This document shows, in pieces, positions 28,309 through 36,525 of a stretch of 45,331 nt of DNA. Source of the stretch: JAVBQJ01 sp045585875. Its GTDB lineage: Bacteria; Verrucomicrobiota; Lentisphaeria; Victivallales; Victivallaceae. The stretch lies in the NCBI GenBank assembly GCA_045585875.1, contig JAZMZH010000211.1, positions 1-45,331 of the forward strand. The letters run 5' to 3'. The position numbers were made by a program, and so were the translations under genes. The first letter of the stretch is position 1, and each line of letters opens with the position of its first letter. The notes beneath the pieces were generated by a model that did not search any database, had not been told where the DNA came from, and saw only the letters and a list, made by a program, of their open reading frames with translations.

Positions 28309-30594
28309 ATGAGCATGGAGAACTGTCAGTTGATCGGCATGAGGGTGCGCGAACTCCGCACCCAGCGGGAGTACACACCGGAATTCATGGCGGGTATTCT
28401 CGGCATCCCGATCGAAGAGTACCTCAGTTACGAAAACGGCGCCAAACAGGCCCCGTTCTTCATCTATTACAATATCGCCGAACACTTCGGCATCGACGTC
28501 GCCTCCGTCATCAGCGGCGAGGCCCCGAACCTCGCCCTTTACACCGTCACCCGTAAGGGCGACGGCTATCCGCTGGTGCGAAATCCGGAATTTTCCTACC
28601 TCCATCAGGCCATCCGCATGAAGGACCGCACCGGCGAGCCCTTTATCGTCACCGCGCCGTGCCGCGGCGAGGACGAGCCCTTTCACTATTCCGAGCACAA
28701 CGGTCAGGAATTCGTGCTGATCCTCTCCGGCTCGCTGAAGGTGGCCATCCGCAGCCGGGTCGAGATCCTCAACGAGGGCGACACCATGTATCTGGAGGGA
28801 CTGGAACCCCACGCCATGGTGGCGGTGGGCGGGAAGCCCTGCCGTTTCCTCTCCATCGTCATGCACCGTGAGCATGAGGCCGCCCGGCCGGACCGTTTCG
28901 CCATCGAGCAGAAAACCGCCGCCGTCCCGGCGCCGGAGGAGCGCGAACTCCTTTACCGGGAGTACATGACGGAGGAGTGGAATCCGGACGGGACGCTGAA
29001 GAGCGTGAAGTTCCACATCCCCGACCATTTCAATTTCGCCTTTGACGTGCTGAACCGTCTGGCGGTCAAGTCCCCGGACAAGGTGGCGATGCGCTGGGTC
29101 TCCAATGAAAAGGTGTGCCGCGATTTCACCTTCAGAGACATTTCCGAAAACTCCATGCGCTGCGCCAACATGCTTTATTCCCTCGGCGTCCGCAAGGGGG
29201 ACACGGTGATGCTGATCCTGAAGCGGCATTATCAGTTCTGGTTTGTTCTCAACGCGCTCCACATGATCGGCGCGGTCGCCGTGCCGACGCCCTGCCAGAT
29301 GACGGCCCACGATCTGGAATACCGCTTCAAAAAAGCCGGAGTGAAGTTCGTCATCTGTTCCGCCGACGGCCATATCACCGACGAGGTGGACGCCGCCGTC
29401 GGGGATTCCTCGGTGCAGCTGAAGCTCAGCGTCAACGGCGAGAAGCCGGGATGGCTGGATTTCGACGCCCTCTATCCCAATTTCCCGGCTCATTTCGAAA
29501 GACCGGCGGATCTGCGCACTTCGGACCCCATGCTGGTGTTTTTCAGCTCCGGCACCACCGGCTACCCCAAGATGGTGGAGCACGACTACTCCTATCCTCT
29601 GGGGCATATCATGACCGCCCGGCACTGGCACAAGGTGAATCCGGAGGGACTGCACTTTTCGGTGGCCGACACCGGCTGGGGCAAGGCCCTGTGGGGCAAG
29701 ATCTACGGCCAGTGGCTGTGCGAAGCGGGTGTTTTCACCTACGACTTCGACCGCTTCCACGCCGGAGACATGCTGCCGATGTTCAAGCAGTATGGCATCA
29801 CCACCTTTTGCGCGCCGCCCACCATCTTCCGCTTTTTGGTGAAGGAGGACCTCTCCGGGGTGGATTTCTCCACGCTGGAGCACGTGACCACCGCGGGCGA
29901 GGCCATGCCCGCCGAGGTCAGCGAAGCCTTTTGCCGGGCCTCCGGGCATCTGCCCTACGAGGGATTCGGGCAGACCGAATCCACGATGCTCATCGGCACT
30001 CTGGCCGACATGAAACCCCGTCCCGGCTCCATGGGCAGGGCCAATCCCGAATACGAGATCGCCCTGCTGGACCCGGAGGGCAATCCCGTCGCCGACGGCG
30101 AAACCGGGGAGATCTGCGTAAAGGCCGCCCCCGGGGGCGACGGGCATCCCTGCGGCCTCTTCCGCGGCTATCTGAAAAATCCCGAGGACACCGGCAAGGC
30201 CTGGCACGACGGGTATTACCACACCGGAGATCAGGCATGGCGGGACGAGGACGGATACTTCTGGTACGAGGGTCGGGCCGACGACATCATCAAGACCTCC
30301 GGATACCGGGTGGGCCCCTTTGAGGTGGAGAGCGTCATCATGGAGCTGCCGTACATCCTCGAGTGCGCCGTGACCGGGGCTCCGGACCCGATCCGCGGCA
30401 AGGTGGTGAAGGCCACCGTCGTGCTGGTCCGGGGCAAGGAACCCTCCGACGCGCTGAAAAAGGAGATCCAGGATTATGTGAAATCCCATACCGCGCCCTA
30501 CAAGTATCCCCGGCTCATCGAATTCGTGGATGAGCTGCCCAAGACCGTCAACGGCAAGATCCGCCGGGCGGCCATCCGGGCCCGGGACAACTGA
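28309..30594 (+). CDS. XRE helix-turn-helix / cupin / AMP-dependent acyl-CoA ligase fusion
   Basis: 761 aa in three parts. Residues 5-70 form an XRE-type helix-turn-helix (VRELRTQREYTPEFMAGIL, IEEYLSYENG). Residues 115-190 form a cupin (HYSEHNGQEFVLILSG with His126, His130 and Glu134; then EPHAM with His168). From about 235 comes an adenylate-forming enzyme: ATP loop FFSSGTTGYPK (411-421), GFGQTEST, YHTGDQAWRDEDGY, GRADDIIKTSGYRVGPFEVE and the C-terminal catalytic Lys750 in VNGKIRR. This looks like a medium-chain or aromatic acyl-CoA synthetase physically joined to a ligand-sensing repressor-like module. The start is fixed by AGGGG six bases upstream. It may control its own gene through the palindrome near its promoter; acyl substrate unknown. 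Confidence 0.9.
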   Translation: MSMENCQLIGMRVRELRTQREYTPEFMAGILGIPIEEYLSYENGAKQAPFFIYYNIAEHFGIDVASVISGEAPNLALYTVTRKGDGYPLVRNPEFSYLHQAIRMKDRTGEPFIVTAPCRGEDEPFHYSEHNGQEFVLILSGSLKVAIRSRVEILNEGDTMYLEGLEPHAMVAVGGKPCRFLSIVMHREHEAARPDRFAIEQKTAAVPAPEERELLYREYMTEEWNPDGTLKSVKFHIPDHFNFAFDVLNRLAVKSPDKVAMRWVSNEKVCRDFTFRDISENSMRCANMLYSLGVRKGDTVMLILKRHYQFWFVLNALHMIGAVAVPTPCQMTAHDLEYRFKKAGVKFVICSADGHITDEVDAAVGDSSVQLKLSVNGEKPGWLDFDALYPNFPAHFERPADLRTSDPMLVFFSSGTTGYPKMVEHDYSYPLGHIMTARHWHKVNPEGLHFSVADTGWGKALWGKIYGQWLCEAGVFTYDFDRFHAGDMLPMFKQYGITTFCAPPTIFRFLVKEDLSGVDFSTLEHVTTAGEAMPAEVSEAFCRASGHLPYEGFGQTESTMLIGTLADMKPRPGSMGRANPEYEIALLDPEGNPVADGETGEICVKAAPGGDGHPCGLFRGYLKNPEDTGKAWHDGYYHTGDQAWRDEDGYFWYEGRADDIIKTSGYRVGPFEVESVIMELPYILECAVTGAPDPIRGKVVKATVVLVRGKEPSDALKKEIQDYVKSHTAPYKYPRLIEFVDELPKTVNGKIRRAAIRARDN

Positions 30595-30603
30595 CCGGCG
30601 TTT

Positions 30604-30635
30604 CCGCGCTCCGGCCGAAACCGGCCGGAGCGCGG
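30604..30635. terminator. GC-rich hairpin after the ligase gene
   Basis: A perfect 14-bp stem (30604-30617 with 30622-30635) with an AAAC loop, seven bases after the stop codon. No T run follows, so it is probably a terminator helped by other factors or an mRNA 3'-end stabiliser. Confidence 0.6.
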
Positions 30636-30662
30636 GATGGGAAAGATTTCCCGTCGGAAAAT

Positions 30663-30691
30663 TTGCTTTTTCCGGGAAACCATGCTAAATT
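30663..30691 (+). promoter_or_regulatory. Promoter of guaB
   Basis: TTGCTT (30663-30668), 17-bp spacer, TAAATT (30686-30691) with an extended -10 TG at 30683-30684. An inverted repeat GGGAAA-GA-TTTCCC (30639-30652) ends ten bases before the -35, echoing the palindrome upstream of the ligase promoter. Confidence 0.55.
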
Positions 30692-30741
30692 AAGGTCCTT
30701 TTCAAAAGATGGGCGGAGCGTCAAAGAAAGGACTTCAGATC

Positions 30742-32238
30742 ATGGCTTATTTTTATGAGGAACCCTCGCATACTTTCAGCGAATACCTGCTGGTGCCGGG
30801 GTATTCGGACGCCAACTGCATCCCGGCCAACGTTTCCCTGAAAACTCCTCTGGTGAAGTTCCGCCGCGGCGAAACTCCTGCGCTCTCCCTCAACATCCCT
30901 CTGGTCTCGGCCATCATGCAGGCGGTTTCCAACCACCGCATGGCCGTGGCGCTGGCCCGGGAGGGCGGCATATCCTTTATCCACGGAAATCAGTCCGTCG
31001 CCGAAGAGGCGGCCATGATCCGCAAGGTGAAGAATTACAAGGCGGGGTTCGTGCCGTCGGATTCCAACATCCGTCCGGACGCGACGCTCGCCGATCTGCT
31101 GCTCCTGAAGCAGAAAAAGGGCCATTCCCATGTGGCCGTGACCGACGACGGTTCGCCCAACGGCAAGCTGCTCGGTCTGGTGACCAGCCGGGATTTCCGC
31201 CTCGGCCATACGCCGCCCTCCACTCCCTGCCGGGAATTCATGACCCCCATCGACAAGCTCATCACCGCCCGGGAGGGCATTACTCTCCATCAGGCCTACG
31301 ATCTGATCTGGGACAACAAACTCAACACGCTGCCCGTCATCAACGACGACGGCTGTCTCGTGGCCATCGTGTTCCGCAAGGATTACGATCAGCACCGGGA
31401 GAATCCTCTGGAGATGCTGGACGCCAAGCACCGTTTTCTGGTGGGAGCCGGCGTCAACACCCGCGATTACGAGGAGCGCATCCCGGCGCTGGTGGAGGCG
31501 GGCGCGGACATCCTGTGCATCGACTCCAGCGAGGGATTTTCGGAGTGGCAGAAGCGCACCATCGCCTTTGTCCGCGGGAAATACGGCGACTCGGTCAAGA
31601 TCGGCGCCGGAAACGTGGTGGACGCGGAGGGGTTCCGCTTCCTCGCCGATTCCGGGGCGGATTTCGTGAAAGTGGGCATCGGCGGCGGCTCCATCTGCAT
31701 CACCCGCGAAACCAAGGGCATCGGCCGCGGTCAGGCCACGGCGGTGATCGACGTGGCCGGAGCCCGGGACCGGTATTTCGAGGAGACCGGCGTCTACGTC
31801 CCCATCTGTTCCGACGGCGGCATCGTTCACGACTACCACATCACCCTGGCGCTGGCCATGGGCGCGGACTTCTGCATGCTGGGACGGTATTTCTCCCGGT
31901 TCGACGAGAGCCCGACCCAAAAGGTGATGATCAACGGCAATTTCATGAAAGAATACTGGGGCGAGGGCAGCGCCCGGGCCCGCAACTGGCAGCGCTACGA
32001 CCTGGGCGGCAAGCAGAAACTCTCCTTTGTGGAGGGGGTCGACAGCTACGTGCCCTACGCCGGGCCGCTCCATGACAATCTGGAGATCACCCTCAGCAAG
32101 ATCCGTTCCACCATGTGCAACTGCGGCGCGCTGAACATCGCGGATCTTCAGAAAAAAGCCAAACTCACCCTGGTCAGCAGCGTCAGCCTGATCGAGGGCG
32201 GCGCCCACGACGTGCTGGTGAAGGATAAGGTGAACTGA
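30742..32238 (+). CDS. guaB: IMP dehydrogenase
   Basis: 498 aa. Oxidises IMP to XMP with NAD, the committed step to GMP. Catalytic loop GIGGGSICITRETKGIGRGQ with Cys319, IMP-site CSDGGI, and a flap region near 395-420 (KEYWGEGSARARNW). Two CBS domains are inserted at about 105-225 (GFVPSDSNIRPDATLADLL; PCREFMTPIDKLITA). The start MAYFYEEPSH is chosen because AAGAAAGGA precedes it; an ATG eleven codons earlier lacks one. Monocistronic between a hairpin and a bidirectional terminator. Purine synthesis links it functionally, not physically, with the PurF-like gene. Confidence 0.96.
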   Translation: MAYFYEEPSHTFSEYLLVPGYSDANCIPANVSLKTPLVKFRRGETPALSLNIPLVSAIMQAVSNHRMAVALAREGGISFIHGNQSVAEEAAMIRKVKNYKAGFVPSDSNIRPDATLADLLLLKQKKGHSHVAVTDDGSPNGKLLGLVTSRDFRLGHTPPSTPCREFMTPIDKLITAREGITLHQAYDLIWDNKLNTLPVINDDGCLVAIVFRKDYDQHRENPLEMLDAKHRFLVGAGVNTRDYEERIPALVEAGADILCIDSSEGFSEWQKRTIAFVRGKYGDSVKIGAGNVVDAEGFRFLADSGADFVKVGIGGGSICITRETKGIGRGQATAVIDVAGARDRYFEETGVYVPICSDGGIVHDYHITLALAMGADFCMLGRYFSRFDESPTQKVMINGNFMKEYWGEGSARARNWQRYDLGGKQKLSFVEGVDSYVPYAGPLHDNLEITLSKIRSTMCNCGALNIADLQKKAKLTLVSSVSLIEGGAHDVLVKDKVN

Positions 32239-32296
32239 ACCGGCGCTCCGGCGGCGCCGCGGACGGTTTCCCGCATCGAAACGCCGCTGCCTCCGC

Positions 32297-32335
32297 AAAA
32301 AATCCCTCCGACGGAAGTTCCTTCGGAGGGATTTT
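32297..32335. terminator. Bidirectional terminator between guaB and the EF-hand protein gene
   Basis: AAAATCCCTCCGA (32299-32311) pairs perfectly with TCGGAGGGATTTT (32323-32335) around an 11-nt loop. A four-T end follows rightwards and a six-T run leftwards. A second hairpin (TCGGGAG...CTCCCGA, about 32340-32362) lies next to it on the side of the leftward gene. Confidence 0.88.
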
Positions 32336-32371
32336 CACGTCGGGAGGGATGCTCTCTCCCGACGGAGGGCT

Positions 32372-34285
32372 TCAGTTGGGCCGTTTGGGGGTGTGGCAGA
32401 AGAGTTTCCCCATGCGGCGGTTCATGCGCATGGGATGGTTCACGGCGGCGCTTCCGGCTTCGAGAAACGCTCCGATATTCCGCCGGTGCAGTTTGATCAG
32501 CGAGATCACCACCGCCGGACCTCCGAAGACGAGGATGATGCCGAGGATGACCAGAGGTATCGTCCAGGGGGACGACTCCCTGATGGTCCGGGCCAGGAGC
32601 GCGACGGAACTGCCGATGGCGGCGATGCCGATGCCGCCTCCGGCCAGCATCATGGCCATGGAACTCTGGCCGCCGCCCTGGGCCGGAGCGGCGGGCTGGG
32701 CGGAGGCGGTGATGTTGGTTTCCATGGATTTCTGGACGTTCTGGGCGTTTCCGGCCATGATCTTGTCGGCCTGTTTGGCGATGAAGCGTCCCAGAGAGAT
32801 GAAGGGCTGGGCCAATGCTTCGGGGATGGAGACCGGCTGCCGGAGCAGATCGACGATCTCGGCGTCGGAGACCTGACCGGTCCGGGAGATGAAGATGCCG
32901 CGCTTGCCGATGAAGAGGCGGCGCATGGTGCCCGCGGTCACCGCCACGCCGATGAAGCCGCTGGCGGCGCCGGAGAGCTTGAGGTACACGGTGCAGATGT
33001 TGGAATTTTCGGCCAGTTTTTTATGGGCGGCCACATCGCTGACGTTCACGGCCAGGGTGAAGCGTCTGGCGTCCATCACCAGCGTGCCGGCCTGAAGCGC
33101 CGAGGGGGCCCCGGGGGTGAAAAACGCGCTGAGATTCACGAAATTGTTTACAAAGCAGAGCATGTCCCGCTGAAAGATCAGGAGCCGCCGCAGCGCGCCC
33201 TTGCGGGCGATGATCTTGGCGGCGCCCACATCCAGATCGAAAAGTTTGTTCAGCGCGTCGTACTCCGGATTTTCGATCTCGGCCTTGAGCGCGTCGTCGT
33301 CCATGCCCTTGCCCGCCGCGGGCGCCGGGATGAGCCGCCACCGGCGGTATCCGGCGAGGGTATTCCTGATCTCCTGCCACTTGGGGAGATCGAGGGCTTC
33401 CAGATCGCACTTGGCGAAGAAATCTTTCATGGTTTCGGCGTAAATGGGGTTGAACGCCGCGTCCCGGCGCAGGATCCCGTCCTCCACCGGAGCCGCCGGA
33501 GCGGTGGTGAGAAATTCCTTCAGCGCCGGAGAGGCGGCCGGGGCGGCCGGTTCCGGGACCGCCTCGCAGAAGCCTTTCATGCCCGCCCTCAGGAAGAAAT
33601 CGTCGATCAGCTCCTCGGCCTTCAGCGCCGCTTCCAGAAATTCCGCCTTGGCGCCGAAGGCCGCGTCGGGATGGGTGCGCCGGGCCAGTTCCGCGGCCAG
33701 CTGAGCCCGGTACTCCGCCATGATCGCGGCGTTGACGCCCTGCTGGCCGGAGAGGTCGGGGGCTCCGGAAACGGCGGCCGTCATCCTGTTGATCAGGTCC
33801 CGCTGGGCGTCGTTTTCCGCCGCGGAGGCGGGAATCACGCCGTCGCCGTTCTGACGGGTCATGGCCAGGATGCCCGCATCGTTGTCGATCTCCTCGAGCG
33901 TGACGAAATCCCGTTCGGACTTCAGGTTATGGAGCACCAGTTCCGCGGCGTCCCTGATGTCCTTGCCCTCCGGCGCGGCATCGTTGATGGCGGCGACAGC
34001 GAGGCGGTCGGAGGCGTTGTCGAGTCCGGAGGGGTCCTTGAGCATTTCCAGAGTCCAGCGGACGGCGGCCCGCACCTCGTCGGTGCGGATGCGTCCGTTT
34101 TTGTCCGTATCCATGGCGGAGAGGAAGTCCGGGGACATGTCCAGCGCCGAAACCGGGATGCCGGTGACGGCCCAGTGGGTTTCGTCCAGTTCCAGGAGGG
34201 CTTCCAGCTGATAATGGTTTTCGCAGCAGAGCTGAAGGGCTCCTCCTCTGCGGGCGTAAGTGAATTCCGGATAGCGTCGTTTCAT
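32372..34285 (-). CDS. Uncharacterised EF-hand protein with C-terminal membrane segments
   Basis: 637 aa, family not recognised. A clear EF-hand calcium loop occupies residues 59-70 (DTDKNGRIRTDE), and a weaker one follows near 154 (QNGDGVI). The central 250 residues are helical and Ala/Glu-rich. A compact domain at about 385-490 (TLVMDARRFTLAVNV; VYLKLSGAASGFIGVAVTAG) precedes two hydrophobic segments at about 548-570 and 583-603, placing the C-terminus at a membrane. GGGAG lies five bases before the ATG, which is nine bases after the stop of the 99-aa gene. Last gene of the pilD-mazG operon; function unknown. Confidence 0.85.
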   Translation of the reverse strand: MKRRYPEFTYARRGGALQLCCENHYQLEALLELDETHWAVTGIPVSALDMSPDFLSAMDTDKNGRIRTDEVRAAVRWTLEMLKDPSGLDNASDRLAVAAINDAAPEGKDIRDAAELVLHNLKSERDFVTLEEIDNDAGILAMTRQNGDGVIPASAAENDAQRDLINRMTAAVSGAPDLSGQQGVNAAIMAEYRAQLAAELARRTHPDAAFGAKAEFLEAALKAEELIDDFFLRAGMKGFCEAVPEPAAPAASPALKEFLTTAPAAPVEDGILRRDAAFNPIYAETMKDFFAKCDLEALDLPKWQEIRNTLAGYRRWRLIPAPAAGKGMDDDALKAEIENPEYDALNKLFDLDVGAAKIIARKGALRRLLIFQRDMLCFVNNFVNLSAFFTPGAPSALQAGTLVMDARRFTLAVNVSDVAAHKKLAENSNICTVYLKLSGAASGFIGVAVTAGTMRRLFIGKRGIFISRTGQVSDAEIVDLLRQPVSIPEALAQPFISLGRFIAKQADKIMAGNAQNVQKSMETNITASAQPAAPAQGGGQSSMAMMLAGGGIGIAAIGSSVALLARTIRESSPWTIPLVILGIILVFGGPAVVISLIKLHRRNIGAFLEAGSAAVNHPMRMNRRMGKLFCHTPKRPN

Positions 34286-34294
34286 TTTGCTCCC

Positions 34295-34594
34295 TCAAAG
34301 TTCGATATTCAGATTAAAATCCCGACTTTCTCCGATGGACGGATGATGTCTGACGGTCAGCAGGTAAGGTCCGCTGGGATTGACGACGGCCGCGGGCGTG
34401 AGTTCAAAGGTGTTCCGTCCGGGCTTGACGTTGGCCCGGGCGCTGGGCACCAGCTCGTGATGATCCAGCTCCACCGAAAAGATTTCCACCGCGCTCCGGG
34501 CGATCTCGGCGGTGATGACCGGGTAGATGAAGACGATGTTCCTGTCGCCTCTGACGATCCTCGTCTCCAGGGAAATGAATCGGAAATCACTCAT
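34295..34594 (-). CDS. Uncharacterised 99-aa protein
   Basis: MSDFRFISLETRIVRGDRN to the end is predicted mostly beta-strand (alternating hydrophobic residues; FELTPAAVVNPSGPYLLTVRHHP), like a small Ig-like or C2-like domain. No signal peptide or membrane helix. Its ATG overlaps the mazG stop by eight bases and its stop is nine bases before the EF-hand protein gene, so it probably works with that protein. Family not recognised. Confidence 0.8.
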   Translation of the reverse strand: MSDFRFISLETRIVRGDRNIVFIYPVITAEIARSAVEIFSVELDHHELVPSARANVKPGRNTFELTPAAVVNPSGPYLLTVRHHPSIGESRDFNLNIEL

Positions 34595-35402
34595 GGGCTT
34601 TTACCTCCCGCCACAGCTCTTCCAGTTTTTCCGTTCCGGCTTCGGCCAGCAGGATGTGTTCCCGCTCCAGCATCTCCTCCACCGCCTTGAATCTCCGGAC
34701 GAACTTGCGGTTGGCCGCCCTCATGATCTCCTCGGCCGAGGCTCTTTTGCGGAAGCGGATCAGGTTCACCGCCGCGAAAAGCAGATCGCCCAGCTCCTCG
34801 TCGCAGGCCTCGTCGTCTCCGGCGGCCATGGCGGCACGGACCTCCTCCGCCTCTTCCGCCACTTTTTCTGCGACGCCGGAAGCGTCCGGCCAGTCAAAAC
34901 CGTATTTGGAAACCTTTTTCTGAATCTTTTCCGCCGCGGCCAGCCCCGACAGGGAGGCCGGGATGCCGTCCAGCACCGAATGACGGTCCCGGTGGGAGGC
35001 CTCGCCGCTTTTGATCCGGTCCCAGAGCTGTTTCACCTCTTCGGCGTTTTCGCAGCGGGCGTCCCCGAAGACATGCCGGTGACGGCGAATCATCTTATCG
35101 TTGATCCCGGAAACCACGTCCCGGAAGCTGAAAAGTCCCTTTTCCTCCGCCGCCACCGCCATGAAGATCACGTTCATCAGCACGTCGCCCAGCTCCTCGG
35201 CCATTCCCGCCGGGTCCTTTTCGCCGACGGCGTCCAGCAGTTCGGCGGTCTCCCCGGCCAGGGAATCGGAGAGGGTGGAGAGGGTCTGCTCCCGGTCCCA
35301 GGGACAGCCGTCCGGAGCGCGGAGCCGTTTCAGAATCTTTTCCAGGGATTCCGCCGTCGGGGGGAGGGCGGTCCATGCGTCGGCAGAGGAGATTTCGCTC
35401 AC
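34587..35402 (-). CDS. mazG: MazG nucleoside triphosphate pyrophosphohydrolase
   Basis: 271 aa from a GTG start, close to E. coli MazG (263). Hydrolyses NTPs/dNTPs to the monophosphate and pyrophosphate, cleaning the pool and affecting stress responses. Both tandem MazG domains are seen: LRAPDGCPWDREQTLSTL with ETAELLDAV and EELGDVLMNVIF (about 25-90), and KVAEEAEEVRAAM with DEELGDLLFAAVNLIRF (about 180-225). The GTG overlaps the stop of the peptidase gene (GTGA) with GGAGG nine bases upstream, so I prefer it to the ATG twelve codons earlier. Confidence 0.94.
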   Translation of the reverse strand: MSEISSADAWTALPPTAESLEKILKRLRAPDGCPWDREQTLSTLSDSLAGETAELLDAVGEKDPAGMAEELGDVLMNVIFMAVAAEEKGLFSFRDVVSGINDKMIRRHRHVFGDARCENAEEVKQLWDRIKSGEASHRDRHSVLDGIPASLSGLAAAEKIQKKVSKYGFDWPDASGVAEKVAEEAEEVRAAMAAGDDEACDEELGDLLFAAVNLIRFRKRASAEEIMRAANRKFVRRFKAVEEMLEREHILLAEAGTEKLEELWREVKAHE

Positions 35403-36232
35403 GACCCGATCCTCCCGAAGGCGCGGACGGCGCACCATGCCAGAAAACCGACCCCCAGCCAGGGGGCGAAGCGCACCGTCGAGGCGGATAATTTATCTTT
35501 GCGCACCAGCGCCGAAACGCAGCCGTACACGCTCCCGGCCAGGCTGCCCGCGGCCAGCGTGAAGATCGCGCCGATGCCGCAGAGCGCCGCTATGGCGGAA
35601 ACGTACTTCACGTCCCCGCCCCCCAGGGCTTCCCGTCTGAAAATCTTTTTGCCCGCAAAAGCGAAGAGGCTGAGCACCGCCCAGGTCCCCAGCATCCAGC
35701 CCGCCGACGTCACCGCCGCTTCCGCCCGCTGCTGGGCGCCGAACCCCCAGTTGGCCGGAAAGACCGCGGCCAGCAGCACTCCCGCAATGGCGGTGGGCAC
35801 GGTGAGCCGGTCGGGGATGAAGCCGTGTTCCGCGTCGATGAAGCCTCCGGCCACCGCCAGCGGCAGCGCCGCGATCCATACGATCGCCGCGGCGGGAGCG
35901 AGACCTCCGACCGGCACCGCCAACGTATAGAGCCCGAACGCCAGCACCCCGGTCAGGAGCTCCACCAGCCAGTACCGCGGGGAGATCGGCTGCCGGCATC
36001 CCCGGCACTTCCCGCCGAGAAGCATGTAGCTCAGGATGGGGATGTTGTCGTAAAAACGGATCTTCATGCCGCACTTGGGACAATGGGAGGGAGCGAAGAC
36101 CACGCTCTCGCCCCGCGGCATCCGCCAGATGCAGACATTGAGAAAACTGCCGATGCAGCATCCGAATACTCCCGCGACCGCCGCGGCGGCCCGGGGGTGC
36201 GATGCCAGCACTTCCAGTGTTTCGATCATCAT
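35399..36232 (-). CDS. pilD: Prepilin peptidase / N-methyltransferase
   Basis: 277 aa, multi-pass inner-membrane protein. Cleaves and N-methylates type IV prepilins and pseudopilins. The zinc-binding cysteines are Cys51, 54, 76 and 79 (CPKCGMKIRFYDNIPILSY, CRGCRQPISPRYWLVE). The aspartyl protease residues fit Asp133 (GGFIDAEHGFIPD) and Asp207 (GGGDVKY). First gene of the operon with mazG. Its likely substrates include the prepilin-like protein at 16452-17108 and many others in such genomes. Confidence 0.95.
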   Translation of the reverse strand: MMIETLEVLASHPRAAAAVAGVFGCCIGSFLNVCIWRMPRGESVVFAPSHCPKCGMKIRFYDNIPILSYMLLGGKCRGCRQPISPRYWLVELLTGVLAFGLYTLAVPVGGLAPAAAIVWIAALPLAVAGGFIDAEHGFIPDRLTVPTAIAGVLLAAVFPANWGFGAQQRAEAAVTSAGWMLGTWAVLSLFAFAGKKIFRREALGGGDVKYVSAIAALCGIGAIFTLAAGSLAGSVYGCVSALVRKDKLSASTVRFAPWLGVGFLAWCAVRAFGRIGS

Positions 36233-36273
36233 CTCCTCCCGTTTCCCGTCCGCATCTGCGGGACGGTTTTATC

Positions 36274-36341
36274 AATATAACCTCTGAAACGCAATTTTTC
36301 AACCTGAAATTGTTGAAAAAACACGCTTTTGCTGCTATATT
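36274..36341. promoter_or_regulatory. Back-to-back promoters of pilD and uvrA
   Basis: Leftwards TTGAAA (36302-36297), 17-bp spacer, TATATT (36279-36274). Rightwards TTGAAA (36313-36318), 17-bp spacer, TATATT (36336-36341). The -35 boxes are ten bases apart and create an inverted repeat TTTCAAC...GTTGAAA. The uvrA leader would be about 180 nt; no LexA-like box of a known type was noticed. Confidence 0.8.
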
Positions 36342-36525
36342 ATAGTAAGACGGTGCTGCCAAAAGTTCCGCCATGTCGTTCGGCGTCTCGCAAAAGTCCG
36401 AAACGGGAGCATTTTCTCCGGGCAGCCGCGCTCAAATTGCCCGCTTCGTCTTTTTGGGGGGCCATCCGAAATTCCAGGGCGCTCCTTTCGGCAGTACCGT
36501 CCGGTAAGAAATCGAGAAACGGAAA

